In this document: piece by piece, positions 45,866 through 56,629 of the stretch
Layout of the letters: the number at the start of each line of letters is the position of its first letter
How positions within the stretch are numbered: the first letter of the stretch is position 1
Origin: Ideonella oryzae
Lineage (GTDB): Bacteria; Pseudomonadota; Gammaproteobacteria; Burkholderiales; Burkholderiaceae_C
Length of the DNA: 64,000 nucleotides
NCBI RefSeq assembly: GCF_024055665.1
Contig: NZ_JAMXMC010000007.1
Span: forward strand, 248,001-312,000
Reading direction: 5' to 3'
Position numbers and translations under genes: made by a program
Notes under the pieces: model-generated
What the model was told of the DNA's origin: nothing
Seen by the model: the letters and a program-made list of their open reading frames with translations, nothing else
Databases searched by the model: none

Positions 45866-46858
45866 TCAGGCCAGGCGCGGCGCCTCACGCAGCAGGGTGG
45901 CCAGGGCGTCGGCGCAGAAGCGGGCGTCCATCAGGCTGGCGTGGCCGCTGGTGCCGGCACTGGGCGGCACCAGCAGATGGCGGGCGTGGGGGATGCGGGC
46001 GATGGCCGGGGCCATCAGGTCCAGGGCCGGCGGGTTGCGCTCGTCGTCGGCGCTGGTGATGGCCAGTACCCGGGCGCGGATGTGGGGCAGGCCGGGCGTG
46101 GGGTCGTAGTCGCGCGCGGCCTCCCACTGCCAGAGGTGGTCGTTGGCATCGCCCGTGAAGGGCGCGGCCAGGCGGCGGTGCAGCAGCGCGTCGGCCGCGG
46201 CCACGTCAGGCGCCTGGGCCCGCAGGGCCGGCTCGCCGCCATTGCTGGCCAGCGCGAAGAAGGTGGAGGCCCAGGCCAGCGCGGGCGGCTGGGTGGTGTA
46301 GCGCCCGCCCTGCCAGGCCGGGTCGCGGCGGATGCTCTCGCACAGCATGCGACGCAACAGCCAGTTGCGCCCGCCCATGGGCACGGGGGAGGCGGCCATG
46401 GGCACAGCGATGTCCATCCAATCCGGGTGCTGGCCGGCCAGCAGCCAGGTGTGCATGCCGCCCATCGAGTAGCCGATGACCGCGCGCAGGTGCCGGATGC
46501 CGAGTGCCTCGGTCAGCAGGCGGTGCAGCACGGCCACCATGTCGCCATAGGTGTAGGCCGGGAAGGCCGGGCCCAGGCCGTCGCTGGGCTTGGCCGACCG
46601 GCCGCTGCCCAGCGCGTCGGGCAGGATCAAGTGGTGGCGCGCAGCGTCCAGCGGCTGGCCGGGGCCGAACATCCGCCCGGCCCAGGCCGGCGTGAGCCAG
46701 CTGGCCGCCGAGCCCTGGCTGCCGTGCAGCAACAGCACCGGCTCGCCGTCCGGCGCGCCCAGCGTGGTGCAGGCCAGCGCCAGCGCGGGCAGCAGCGTGC
46801 CGTCGTGCAGGCGCACGTCGCGCAGGGTGTGCCGCTCGGTCCGTGGGGCCAGGGTCAT
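45866..46858 (-). CDS. Alpha/beta-hydrolase, homoserine-acetyltransferase-like
   Basis: The 330-residue protein has [13 protein letters not shown] (oxyanion region), [16 protein letters not shown] with the nucleophile serine in GYSMGG, and a C-terminal GHASLMD carrying the likely catalytic histidine. The overall pattern is that of MetX-like hydrolases. The nearby [10 protein letters not shown] resembles the MetX aspartate region. It lacks the usual upstream met genes, so an esterase role is as likely as acyl transfer. It is 13 bases downstream of an amidase gene and probably cotranscribed. Confidence 0.75.
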   Translation of the reverse strand: MTLAPRTERHTLRDVRLHDGTLLPALALACTTLGAPDGEPVLLLHGSQGSAASWLTPAWAGRMFGPGQPLDAARHHLILPDALGSGRSAKPSDGLGPAFPAYTYGDMVAVLHRLLTEALGIRHLRAVIGYSMGGMHTWLLAGQHPDWMDIAVPMAASPVPMGGRNWLLRRMLCESIRRDPAWQGGRYTTQPPALAWASTFFALASNGGEPALRAQAPDVAAADALLHRRLAAPFTGDANDHLWQWEAARDYDPTPGLPHIRARVLAITSADDERNPPALDLMAPAIARIPHARHLLVPPSAGTSGHASLMDARFCADALATLLREAPRLA

Positions 46859-46871
46859 CGCAGCTCCGGGC

Positions 46872-48362
46872 TCACAGCAGCGGGCGGCGCCCGGCCCAGG
46901 GCCGTGCCTGCTCCAACTGGCCGGCCAGCTGCAGCAGCCGGTCCTCGCGGCCGAAGGGGGCGACGAACTGCACGCCCAGCGGCAAGCCCTCGGGCGTCCA
47001 GTACAGCGGCAGGCTGATGGCCGGCACGCCGGTCAGGTTGGCCAGCTGGGTGAAGGGCACGGCCTGCAGGTTGTCGCGGGCGATCTGGTTGACCATGCCG
47101 TCGAGCCAGCCTCGGCGGGCCAGCGCGCCCAGCAGGCCGCTGCGGTTCAGGCCGTCCAGCAGGGTCTGTTGCCAGGCCGGCGGGTCGCCCTGGCCGTGGC
47201 GGATCGGCGGCTCGGCCAGCGTGGGGGTGAGCAGCAGGTCGTGGCGGGCGTGGAAGTCGGCCAGCGCGCGGCCGAAGCCGTTCCACTGCCAGAGCTCCTG
47301 GGTGAGCTGGCCGGCCGAGACGGCGCGGCCCAGGGTCTCCAGCACCCGGGTCAGGGGCTCGAAGTCGCCGTCGCGGGCACCGGCGGCGCGGGCCCGCGCC
47401 ACCAGGGCCGGCACCTGGCCGAAGTACAGGTGCAGGTAGCTGCGGGCCAGCGCGTCGCCGTCGATGGCCGGTTCGGCCTCGACCAGCTCGTGGCCCAGCG
47501 AGGCGAGCAAGGCCACCGCGTCGTGCACCGCGGCCACCGCCTCGGGGTGGACCGGCGTGCCGATGGGCGAGCGGGTGGTCCAGCCGATGCGCAGCCGGCC
47601 GGGCGGGCGCTGCCAGGCCTGGGCGTAGGGCTCGGCCGGCGGGGCGATGACGAAAGGGTCGCCCGGCTCGGGGCCCTGCAGCGCGTCCAGCGCGCGGGCG
47701 GTGTCGCGCACGCTGCGGCTGAGCACGCCTTCGGTGGAGGCGCCGTACCAAACCTCGCCAATGCCCGGGCCCACCGAGACCCGGCCGCGCGAGGGCCGCA
47801 GGCCCACCAGGCCGCAGCAGGCCGCCGGGATGCGGATGGAGCCGCCGCCGTCGTTGCCGGCGGCCATGGGCACGATGCCGGCGGCCACCGCCGCGGCCGC
47901 GCCGCCGCTGGAGCCTCCGGGCGTGCGGCCCAGGTCCCAGGGGTTGCAGGCCCGGCCGTGCAGCGCGGAGTCGCTGACCGCCTTGAGCGCCAGCTCGGGC
48001 AGGTTGGTCTTGCCGAAGACCACCAGACCCATGCGCAGGTAGCGCCGCACCACATAGGCATGCTCGGTCGGCACCAGGCGCAGCATGCCGCGGCAGCCGT
48101 AGCTGGTGGGCAGGCCGGCCCAGTCGTGCACGCCGTCCTTGAGCAGGAAGGGCACGCCACGGAAGGGTCCTTCGGGCAGGCCGTCGGCGATCAGGCCACG
48201 GGCCTCGCCTTCCATCAGCCGGCTCAAGGCATTGAGGCGGCCGTGCACCGCCTGCTGGCGGGCCAAGGCCAGGTCCAGCAGCTCGGCCGGGGCGAGCTCG
48301 CCGCGGGCCACGCGCTCGGCCAGCGCAGTCGCGTCGTGTTGCAGGTACTCGTCGACATTCAT
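46872..48362 (-). CDS. Amidase-signature family amidase
   Basis: The 496-residue protein carries the Ser-cisSer-Lys triad. The lysine is in FLLKDGVHDWAG, and the cis-Ser/Ser region in TPGGSSGGAAAAVAAG with GNDGGGSIRIPA after it. The family hydrolyses carboxamides, including aryl amides and acyl-amino compounds. Its substrate cannot be told. It is divergent from an uncharacterised gene across 129 bases. Confidence 0.9.
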   Translation of the reverse strand: MNVDEYLQHDATALAERVARGELAPAELLDLALARQQAVHGRLNALSRLMEGEARGLIADGLPEGPFRGVPFLLKDGVHDWAGLPTSYGCRGMLRLVPTEHAYVVRRYLRMGLVVFGKTNLPELALKAVSDSALHGRACNPWDLGRTPGGSSGGAAAAVAAGIVPMAAGNDGGGSIRIPAACCGLVGLRPSRGRVSVGPGIGEVWYGASTEGVLSRSVRDTARALDALQGPEPGDPFVIAPPAEPYAQAWQRPPGRLRIGWTTRSPIGTPVHPEAVAAVHDAVALLASLGHELVEAEPAIDGDALARSYLHLYFGQVPALVARARAAGARDGDFEPLTRVLETLGRAVSAGQLTQELWQWNGFGRALADFHARHDLLLTPTLAEPPIRHGQGDPPAWQQTLLDGLNRSGLLGALARRGWLDGMVNQIARDNLQAVPFTQLANLTGVPAISLPLYWTPEGLPLGVQFVAPFGREDRLLQLAGQLEQARPWAGRRPLL

Positions 48363-48491
48363 CGGGCCAGGATAGCGGCGAACTTGAGCCGGACGCAGCG
48401 CGGCTTTCCCGGCTTATTCCCGGGATTGCGACGGGCCCCGGCGCCTACGATTCCGTCCAGAACCTGTCCCAACCCTTGCTGTACCCCCGCC

Positions 48492-48977
48492 ATGTTCGAC
48501 TTCCCCCCTCTGCAGGACCACCGCGGCGACCGCCGCCACCGTTTCATGGAGTCATCGGACATCAACGCGGCCTTCGACCTGCTGTACCGCGGCATGCGCC
48601 GCCAAGTGCAGCGCGGGCTGCATGTGCGAGGGCAGCTCTTCGCGCTGGAGGCCGACAGCCAGATCCCCGGCCAGGTGATTGGCAGCGTGCGCCTGCTGCC
48701 CGGCGACCTGGACAACGGCAGTGCCGAGGACTGGGCCGACGCCACCCAGCGGCCCCGGCTGTTCGAGCAGCTGCTCGACAGCGCGCAGCCGGCCGCCCTG
48801 TACGCCTACGCGGTGGAGCAGCCCAGCCCGCACGACGTGCCGGTGGTGTGGGTGGAGCTGGCCGAGGCCGATGGCTGCCATGTGGCCAGCTTCCCGCTGT
48901 GCGCTGGCCGCGGCTGGGCCGAGCGCGACCTGCTGGAGGTCCCGCACCAGCGCCTGCTGCCGGTGACACAGGATTGA
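48492..48977 (+). CDS. Uncharacterised 161-residue cytoplasmic protein
   Basis: The acidic 161-residue protein begins MFDFPPLQDHRGDRRHRFMES and reads AFDLLYRGMRRQVQRGLHVRG, VIGSVRLLPGDLDNG, VWVELAEADGCHVASF. It has no signal peptide, membrane segment or recognised motif. It is 28 bases upstream of the rhomboid gene and runs with it. Confidence 0.6.
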   Translation: MFDFPPLQDHRGDRRHRFMESSDINAAFDLLYRGMRRQVQRGLHVRGQLFALEADSQIPGQVIGSVRLLPGDLDNGSAEDWADATQRPRLFEQLLDSAQPAALYAYAVEQPSPHDVPVVWVELAEADGCHVASFPLCAGRGWAERDLLEVPHQRLLPVTQD

Positions 48978-49005
48978 CCCTCCCGGCCGGCTACCATCGC
49001 CGGCC

Positions 49006-49611
49006 ATGTCCTCTGTTCTCGCCGCTCCCGCCGCCAGCCTGTTGCTGGCCGCCATGGCCGCCATCAGCCTGTGGGCCTTCTACCGCGCCCCGCAATGGCT
49101 GGACCGTGGCGTGCTGCGCCCCTACTGGCTGCTGCGCCGCCGACAGTGGGGCACCGTGCTCAGCCATGCCTTCCTGCATGCGGACCTGACCCACCTGATC
49201 TTCAACGGCTTCAGCTTCTGGGCTTTCGCCCCTGGGCTGGAGCGGGCCCTGGGCACGCCGCTGTTCCTGCTGCTGTATGCGGTAGGCCTGCTGGCCAGCA
49301 CGCTGGGCACCTGGCTGAAGCAGCGCCACAACCCGGCCTACCAGTGCCTGGGTGCCTCCGGCGCGGTGATGGCGGTGGTGTTCGCGGCCATCGCACTGTT
49401 CCCCGGCGCCAAGCTCTTCATCCTGCCGATCCCGGTGCCCATCCCGGCGCCGATCTTCGGCCTGGGCTACCTGGCCTACACCCTGTGGGCGGGCCAGCAG
49501 CAACGCGGCCGCACCAACCACGAGGCGCACCTGTGGGGCGCGGTGTCGGGCCTGCTGTTCGCGCTGGTGGTGGCCCCGGGCTGGGTGGCGCGGGCCTGGC
49601 TCGGCGGCTGA
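49006..49611 (+). CDS. Rhomboid-family intramembrane serine protease
   Basis: The 201-residue polytopic protein has six hydrophobic segments. HADLTHLIFNGFSFW carries the conserved Asn and His residues, CLGASGAVMAV has the catalytic Ser in GASG, and HEAHLWGAVSG has the catalytic His. Rhomboids cut substrates within the membrane. No substrate is evident nearby. Confidence 0.92.
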   Translation: MSSVLAAPAASLLLAAMAAISLWAFYRAPQWLDRGVLRPYWLLRRRQWGTVLSHAFLHADLTHLIFNGFSFWAFAPGLERALGTPLFLLLYAVGLLASTLGTWLKQRHNPAYQCLGASGAVMAVVFAAIALFPGAKLFILPIPVPIPAPIFGLGYLAYTLWAGQQQRGRTNHEAHLWGAVSGLLFALVVAPGWVARAWLGG

Positions 49612-49624
49612 GCCCGCCGCCGTT

Positions 49625-51169
<1,545 letters not shown>

Positions 51170-51181
51170 CGTGACCGCATT

Positions 51182-51224
51182 GTGGTCGAACTGACCACGA
51201 CCAAGCTGTGGTCAAGGGGACCAC
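51182..51224. promoter_or_regulatory. Two NorR binding boxes
   Basis: Two matches to the NorR core GGT-N7-ACC lie at 51184-51196 and 51210-51222. The first sits in a perfect GTGGTC-N5-GACCAC repeat (51182-51198); the second in GTGGT-N7-ACCAC (51208-51224). They are 26 bases centre to centre, upstream of hmp and just outside the norR start. Enhancer binding for hmp and autoregulation of norR are both expected. Confidence 0.8.
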
Positions 51225-51284
51225 CCCGATCACGTCAGGGTGAAAACCCGCGGTCTGACAAGCACTTGCAGAATGGCCGGCGGC

Positions 51285-51300
51285 TGGCCCGCATCTTGAT
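51285..51300 (+). promoter_or_regulatory. Candidate sigma-54 promoter of hmp
   Basis: TGGCCC-N5-TTGAT resembles the -24/-12 consensus TGGCAC-N5-TTGCW, with the required spacing between GG and TG. It ends 45 bases before the hmp start and about 60 bases downstream of the second NorR box. The -12 element has GA in place of GC. Confidence 0.55.
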
Positions 51301-51345
51301 CTGGCGCAAACCACCCGAATCCCTTTCACGCAAGGACCCGACGAC

Positions 51346-52536
51346 ATGCTGAGTGCCCAGACCATTGCCCTGGTGAAGGCCACCGTGCCGGTGCTGCAGG
51401 AGCACGGCGAAGCCATCACCCGCCACTTCTATCCGCTGATGTTCCGCCAGTACCCGGAGGTGAAGGCCTTCTTCAACGAGGCCCACCAGGCCGGGGGCGC
51501 CCAGCCCAAGGCCCTGGCCGGCGCCGTGCTGGCCTACGCCGCCCACATCGACCGGCTGGACGAGATCGCCGGCGCGCTGCCGCGCATCATCCACAAGCAC
51601 GTGGCGCTGGGCGTGCAGCCCGAGCACTACCCCATCGTCGGCCAGTGCCTGCTGCAGGCCATCCGCGAGGTGCTGGGTGCGGCCGCCACCGGCGAGATCA
51701 TCGCCGCCTGGGGCGAGGCCTACCAGGCCCTGGCCGATCTGCTGATCGCCGCCGAGGCGCAGCTCTACGACGCCAACGCCCAGGCCCCCGGCGGCTGGCG
51801 CGGCGAGCGGGCCCTGCGCATCGCCCGCAAGCAGGCCGAGAGCGAGGTCATCACCTCCTTCTACCTGGAGCCGGTGGACGGCGGCGCGCTGCCCGCCTTC
51901 CAGCCCGGTCAGTACCTGACCCTGGTGCTGGACATCGATGGCCAGCCGACCCGGCGCAACTACTCGCTGTCGGACGCCCCGGGGCGCCCCTGGCTGCGCA
52001 TCAGCGTCAAGCGCGAGGACGGCGGCAAGGCCTCCAACTGGCTGCACGACACCGCGCAGGTGGGCGACACGCTCCACGCCCTGGCCCCCTGCGGCGACTT
52101 CGTGCTGGACGCCCAGGCCCCGGCCAAGCGCCCGCTGGTCCTGGTGACCGGCGGCGTGGGCATCACCCCGGCGATGAGCATGCTGGAGGCCACTGCGGCC
52201 AGCGGCCGGCCCATCCACTTCATCCACGCCGCGCGCGACGGTGGCTGGCACGCCTTCGCCGAACGGGTCAAGGCGCTGGCCGCGCAGCACCCGAACGTGC
52301 AGCCCTTCTTCGTCTACGAGTCGCCCCGCCTGCAGGACCGGCCCGACGCCGTGGGCCGGGTCAACAGCGCGCTGCTGTCGGAGCTGCTGCCGGCCGACCG
52401 CGACGTGGACCTGTACTTCCTGGGGCCCAAGCCCTTCATGCAGGCGGTGCATGCCGCCGGCCTGGCCGCGGGCGTGGCGCCCGAGCGCCTGCGCTGGGAG
52501 TTCTTCGGCCCGCTGGAATCGCTGCAGGCGGCATGA
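51346..52536 (+). CDS. hmp: Flavohaemoprotein, nitric oxide dioxygenase
   Basis: The 396-residue protein turns NO and O2 into nitrate. The N-terminal globin (1 to about 140) has HKHVALGVQPEHYPIVG with the proximal histidine. The FAD domain shows FQPGQYLTLVL and RRNYSLSDAPG. The NAD domain shows LVTGGVGITPAMSML and ends YFLGPKPFMQAV. It is divergent from norR and under the NorR boxes. Its stop overlaps the start of the HPP-CBS gene (ATGA), so the two are translationally coupled. Confidence 0.97.
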   Translation: MLSAQTIALVKATVPVLQEHGEAITRHFYPLMFRQYPEVKAFFNEAHQAGGAQPKALAGAVLAYAAHIDRLDEIAGALPRIIHKHVALGVQPEHYPIVGQCLLQAIREVLGAAATGEIIAAWGEAYQALADLLIAAEAQLYDANAQAPGGWRGERALRIARKQAESEVITSFYLEPVDGGALPAFQPGQYLTLVLDIDGQPTRRNYSLSDAPGRPWLRISVKREDGGKASNWLHDTAQVGDTLHALAPCGDFVLDAQAPAKRPLVLVTGGVGITPAMSMLEATAASGRPIHFIHAARDGGWHAFAERVKALAAQHPNVQPFFVYESPRLQDRPDAVGRVNSALLSELLPADRDVDLYFLGPKPFMQAVHAAGLAAGVAPERLRWEFFGPLESLQAA

Positions 52537-53684
52537 GGGACCTGGCAGACCGTTGGCGGCATTGGGCCCCCACGCTGAACGTGGGCCGGCCCGAGCGCTG
52601 GCGGGCCGCCGGCGGTGCCGGCCTGGGCATCCTGCTGACCGGGCTGCTCAGCCATGCGCTGGGCGCCCCCGCGCTGATCGCCCCGATGGGGGCCTCGGCC
52701 GTGCTGCTGTTCGCGCTGCCGGCCAGCCCGCTGGCCCAGCCCTGGAACATGCTGCTGGGCAATGCCGTCTCGGCCGCAGTGGGCGTGGCCTGCGCGGCCG
52801 CCCTGGGCCATGCCGGACCGGGGGTGGCCCCCGCGGTGGCCATGGCCGCCGCGCTGCTGGCCATGTTCGCGCTGCGCTGCCTGCACCCGCCGGGCGGGGC
52901 CATTGCGCTGACCGCGGCGCTGCAGGGCGCCGGCCCGGGCTTCGTGCTGGTGCCGGTGGGGCTGGAGTCGCTGGTGCTGCTGGCGGTGGCGGTGGTCTAC
53001 AACAACGCCACCCGCCATCCCTATCCGCATCGGCCGCCGGCCCCCGCGGCCAACCACGGCACGCGCGACGCCCCACCGGGCGAGCGCCTGGGCTTCACGC
53101 GCGAGGACCTGGACGCCGTGCTGCGCCAGCAGGATCAGGTGCTGGACGTGGACCCGGACGATCTGGCCGAGCTGCTGCACCAGACCGAGCAGCGCGCCTT
53201 CCGGCGCCTGCATGGCGAGGTGAGCTGCGGCGACATCATGTCGCGCGACGTGGTGACGCTGGATTTCGGCACCCCGCTGCAGGAGGCCTGGGACACGCTG
53301 CGCCAGCACCGCATCCATGCGCTGCCGGTGCTGGACCGCGGACGCCGGGTGGTGGGCATCGTCACGCTGACCGACTTCCTGCAGCACGCCGGCCTGGACG
53401 GTCCGGCCACGCTGGGCCGGCGCCTGCGCGCGCTGCTGCGCCCCAGCGGCCGCAGCCACAGCCTGCACCCGGAGGTGGCCGGGCAGATCATGACCCAGCC
53501 GGTGCGCACCGCCCCGGCCGACCTGCATGTGGGCGAACTGGTGCCGCTGCTGTCGGACCGCAACTTCCACCACCTGCCCATCGTCGACGCGCGCCAGCGC
53601 CTGGTCGGCATGGTGACCCAGTCCGACCTGGTGGCCGCGCTCTACCGCATGGGGACGGCGGCACCGGGCGAGGGTGGCGGCTAG
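52533..53684 (+). CDS. HPP-family membrane protein with tandem CBS domains
   Basis: The 383-residue protein has four to five membrane helices in an HPP domain (APALIAPMGASAVLLFALP in parts, and ALRCLHPPGGAIALTAAL with the eponymous HPP). A cytosolic pair of CBS domains follows: SCGDIMSRDVVTLDF and GQIMTQPVRTAPADL, each with a later HALPVLDRG/HLPIVDARQ. HPP proteins of plastids and cyanobacteria transport nitrite. Coupled to an NO dioxygenase, export or import of a nitrogen oxyanion is a reasonable guess. CBS pairs usually bind adenine nucleotides. Confidence 0.88.
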   Translation: MRDLADRWRHWAPTLNVGRPERWRAAGGAGLGILLTGLLSHALGAPALIAPMGASAVLLFALPASPLAQPWNMLLGNAVSAAVGVACAAALGHAGPGVAPAVAMAAALLAMFALRCLHPPGGAIALTAALQGAGPGFVLVPVGLESLVLLAVAVVYNNATRHPYPHRPPAPAANHGTRDAPPGERLGFTREDLDAVLRQQDQVLDVDPDDLAELLHQTEQRAFRRLHGEVSCGDIMSRDVVTLDFGTPLQEAWDTLRQHRIHALPVLDRGRRVVGIVTLTDFLQHAGLDGPATLGRRLRALLRPSGRSHSLHPEVAGQIMTQPVRTAPADLHVGELVPLLSDRNFHHLPIVDARQRLVGMVTQSDLVAALYRMGTAAPGEGGG

Positions 53685-54301
53685 GGCCGGGCGAACACCA
53701 GCAGCCGGTTGTGCGCCGGCATGTCGTGCAGGGCCTCGAAACCCAGGCCGGCGGCGCGGGCCTCGTCCTGCACATCGCTCAGGTGGCGCAGGCCCCAGGC
53801 CGCGTCGCGGCTGCGCAGGTCGATGTCGAAGGCCTGGTTGCTGGGCGAGGTGGGCTCACCCTCGACGATGAAGGGCCCGTAGACGATCAGCCGCCCACCG
53901 GGGCGCAGCGCCCGGGCGGCGCCGCGCATCAGCGCCCCGGTGCAGGCCCAGGGTGAGATGTGCAGCAGGTTGGCCACGTAGACACCATCCCAGCCGGACG
54001 CGCCGGGGGCCCGGGGCCAATCGGGCTGGCGGACGTCCAGCAGCAGGGGGGCCCGCACCCCGGGCAGCGCCGCCAGGCGCTCGGTCAGGGCCGGCAGGCT
54101 GGCCGGGCCGGCCTCGCTGGGTTGCCACTGCCAGCCCCAGCCGCCGCTGCGCGAGGCCAGGGCGAAGTGCTCGGCATGCTGGCCGGTGCCGCTGGCGATC
54201 TCCAGCACCTGGGCGCCCACGGGCAGCAGCGCACGCAGCTGGTCCAGGATGGGGCCCTTGTTGCGGTCGGCCGCCGGGCTGTGGGGGAGTGCGGAATTCA
54301 C
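53681..54301 (-). CDS. DUF938 family SAM-dependent methyltransferase-like protein
   Basis: The 206-residue protein reads SPAADRNKGPILDQL at the N-terminus, then VLEIASGTGQHAEHFAL (SAM motif I), and WDGVYVANLLHISPW and GGRLIVYGPFIVEG later. This is the DUF938 pattern. Function is unknown. The GTG at 54301 begins just before the conserved sequence. Its last bases overlap the end of the HPP-CBS gene on the other strand. Confidence 0.8.
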   Translation of the reverse strand: MNSALPHSPAADRNKGPILDQLRALLPVGAQVLEIASGTGQHAEHFALASRSGGWGWQWQPSEAGPASLPALTERLAALPGVRAPLLLDVRQPDWPRAPGASGWDGVYVANLLHISPWACTGALMRGAARALRPGGRLIVYGPFIVEGEPTSPSNQAFDIDLRSRDAAWGLRHLSDVQDEARAAGLGFEALHDMPAHNRLLVFARP

Positions 54302-54347
54302 GCTCGCATTGTGAACGGACGAAACACCCCCTGCCCGACCGGCGGTT

Positions 54348-55895
54348 TTGGCGAGAATCGAACGCTTGTTCGCCACCGCCCCGCTGCAGTACCGCGGGGT
54401 GCCCGCCGTGCCGTCCCCTTCGCGTGTCACCGTCGCTTTCCTCGCGGCCCAGGCCTTGCTGCTGGCCGGGGGCGTGGTGGGCGACACGACCCTGCCGGCC
54501 TACCTGGTGGTGCTGGCCGCCCCCTTGCTGGCCCTGGCCGTCACGCTGCGGCGCGCCCTGAGCGAAACCGAGCCCGCCGTGCGCTGGGGCTGGGCCTGCG
54601 TGGCCGCCAGCCTGGGCGTGTGGAGCCTGGGCCAGGCGGGCAACCTCTGGTGGGAATGGGGCCTGGGGCAGCACGCCCTGCCCCACCGCGCCATCCTGCT
54701 GCTGTTCCAGCTCTGGGCGGTGCCGCTGTTGCTGCTGCTGGCCCGGCCCTGGCGTGAGCGCGAACCCCACACCGCCTTCGGCCTGGATGTGCTCCAGGCG
54801 CTGGCCTTGTCGCTGGTCTGGTTCTGGCTGACCTGGGGTTCGCTGGCGCCGGACAGCGCGCCGGATGCGCCGGGCCTGTCGGTCCAGCTCTGGCTGATCG
54901 ACACCCAGAACCTCTACCTGGGGGTGGGCATGGCGGTCTGCTGGAGCGCGGCGGTCTCTTCGGCCGAGCGCACCCTGTTCGGCGCAATGAGCCTGCATGT
55001 GGGCCTCTACACCCTGGGTGCAGCGCTGAACAACCACCTGACCGTCCACTGGCCCGAGGCCGTGACCCCGGCCTGGAGCAGCCTGATCACGCTGGCCTTC
55101 CTGCCCCTGGTGTGGCTGGCCTGGCCGGGAGCCCGGTCGCTGCCCAGCCCCTGGCCGCTGCCCTCGCGGCGCTGGGAGTTCCTGGTGCGCAGCGTCAGCC
55201 CCATGCTGCTGTCGGGCACGCTGCTGCTGCTGTCGCTGCGACTCGTCCGCCTGGACTACGGCTGGGGCGTGGCCGGCGTGCTGCTGGCCGCCGGAGCCAG
55301 CGCCTGGCGCAGCACCCTGGCCCAGGTGCAGCACCGGCTCAAGAGCGAATCACTGCGGCGCCAGCGCCGCAAGCTGGCCCGCATCGCCTGGACCGACGCC
55401 CTGACCGGCGTACCCAACCGCCACCACCTCAAGCAGGTGATGGCCCGGCTGCAGCAGCCCGAGCGGCGGCGCCACCCCCCACGCGACTGGACGGTGATGA
55501 TGGTGGACGTGGACCACTTCAAGCCGCTCAACGACCAGCGCGGCCACCGCTACGGCGACGCCTGCCTGCGCCAGGTGGCCCAGGCCCTGAGCGGCACGCT
55601 GGCCCGCCCCGACGACGTGCTGGTGCGCTACGGCGGCGAGGAGTTCCTGGCCCTGTTCCCGGCCACCTCCCACCGCGACGCGCCGGGCCTGGCCGAGCGG
55701 CTGCGCGGCGCGGTGGAGGCCCTGGCCCTGCAGCACCCGGCCTCGCCCAGCGGCTGCGTCACGGTCAGCGTGGGCTGGGCCAGCCACAGCGAGCAGACCG
55801 GCGAGCTGGACATGGACACCCTGATCGCCCAGGCCGACCTGGCGCTCTACCGCGCCAAGTGCGAGGGCCGCAACCGGGTGGCCGGCATGGCCTGA
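54348..55895 (+). CDS. Membrane-bound GGDEF diguanylate cyclase
   Basis: The protein of about 500-515 residues has seven to eight hydrophobic N-terminal helices (to about residue 325). A short coil follows, then a GGDEF domain: DALTGVPNRHHLKQV, MVDVDHFKPLND, and the active-site loop RYGGEEFL, which is intact GGEEF. The product makes cyclic di-GMP. A degenerate I-site is not obvious upstream of GGEEF. The start is uncertain: no ATG is present, so TTG at 54348 or GTG at 54399 or 54408 are options. Its stop lies in a palindrome shared with cbbY. Confidence 0.88.
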   Translation: MARIERLFATAPLQYRGVPAVPSPSRVTVAFLAAQALLLAGGVVGDTTLPAYLVVLAAPLLALAVTLRRALSETEPAVRWGWACVAASLGVWSLGQAGNLWWEWGLGQHALPHRAILLLFQLWAVPLLLLLARPWREREPHTAFGLDVLQALALSLVWFWLTWGSLAPDSAPDAPGLSVQLWLIDTQNLYLGVGMAVCWSAAVSSAERTLFGAMSLHVGLYTLGAALNNHLTVHWPEAVTPAWSSLITLAFLPLVWLAWPGARSLPSPWPLPSRRWEFLVRSVSPMLLSGTLLLLSLRLVRLDYGWGVAGVLLAAGASAWRSTLAQVQHRLKSESLRRQRRKLARIAWTDALTGVPNRHHLKQVMARLQQPERRRHPPRDWTVMMVDVDHFKPLNDQRGHRYGDACLRQVAQALSGTLARPDDVLVRYGGEEFLALFPATSHRDAPGLAERLRGAVEALALQHPASPSGCVTVSVGWASHSEQTGELDMDTLIAQADLALYRAKCEGRNRVAGMA

Positions 55896-55908
55896 GCGGC
55901 CTCAGGCC
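55889..55908. terminator. Bidirectional stop-codon palindrome
   Basis: GGCCTGA (55889-55895) and TCAGGCC (55902-55908) form a perfect 7-base stem around GCGGCC. Each arm ends in a stop codon: that of the GGDEF gene on the plus strand and that of cbbY on the minus strand. It marks the end of the cbb operon. Confidence 0.6.
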
Positions 55909-56618
55909 ACGGCCCTGTGACGGGCATGGCCCAGGCGCAGCGCGGCCAGGTCCGGGGGTTGGGCCTCGTCCCAGGTCCAGCCGGCCCCGTCCGGCGGGCG
56001 GGGGAAGTAGGCGCTCGGGCGCAGCAGCACCGCCACGCCGGCGGCCTGCGCGGCCCGCAGGCCGGCGGGCGAATCCTCCAGCGCCAGGGCCTGCTCGGGC
56101 GCCAGGCCCAGACGCTGCAGCGCCAGCGTGTAGACCTCGGGGTCGGGCTTCTTGGCGGCCACGTCCTCGCCGCACAGCAGGGCGTCGAAGCAGTCCGCCC
56201 AGTCCGACCCCAGCAGGCGCGGCAGCAGGGCCTGGACGTTGGCCCGGCTGGTCGTGGTGACGATGGCCTGGCGCAGCCCGGCCGCGCGCGCGGCGCGGAT
56301 CAGGCCGACCACGCCCGGGCGGGCACGCAGCCGATCCTCGGCCACCAGGCGGGCGTAGGCCGCGTTCTTCAGCGCGTGCAGGCGCCGGGCCAGGGCCTCG
56401 CGCGCGGCCGGCGTGGCCGGGGCGTCGGCGCGGATGGCCATGTCGGCCAGCAGGCGCTCGCGCCCGCCGGTCACCTGCAGCAGCTCACCGTAGCGACGCT
56501 CGCACCAGCCCCAGGGCAGGCCGGCCTCGGCAAAGGCCAGGTTGAAGGCCACCCGGTGGCCGTCGCGCTCGGTCTCGGCCAGGGTGCCGTCCACGTCCCA
56601 CAGCAGGGCTTCGAGCAT
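55902..56618 (-). CDS. cbbY: CbbY-type HAD-superfamily phosphatase
   Basis: The 238-residue HAD hydrolase has LLWDVDGTLAETERDGH (DxD nucleophile), a helical cap with GLPWGW, IVTTTSRANV, and AAKKPDPEVY with the conserved lysine, then LEDSPAGLRAA. CbbY dephosphorylates xylulose-1,5-bisphosphate, a RuBisCO inhibitor. AAAGGAAC precedes the ATG. It is 11 bases after the aldolase gene at the distal end of the operon, whereas in Cupriavidus cbbY sits near cbbLS. Confidence 0.88.
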   Translation of the reverse strand: MLEALLWDVDGTLAETERDGHRVAFNLAFAEAGLPWGWCERRYGELLQVTGGRERLLADMAIRADAPATPAAREALARRLHALKNAAYARLVAEDRLRARPGVVGLIRAARAAGLRQAIVTTTSRANVQALLPRLLGSDWADCFDALLCGEDVAAKKPDPEVYTLALQRLGLAPEQALALEDSPAGLRAAQAAGVAVLLRPSAYFPRPPDGAGWTWDEAQPPDLAALRLGHARHRAVA

Positions 56619-56629
56619 CGCGGTTCCTT

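Noticed and set aside
46590-48977. A single 795-residue plus-strand frame
   Set aside because: Only its last 161 residues read as a protein (taken as the gene at 48492); the rest is antisense to the hydrolase and amidase genes.
51255-51270. A second sigma-54-like element ending in TTGCA
   Set aside because: The -12 half is good, but the matching -24 half lacks the GG dinucleotide.
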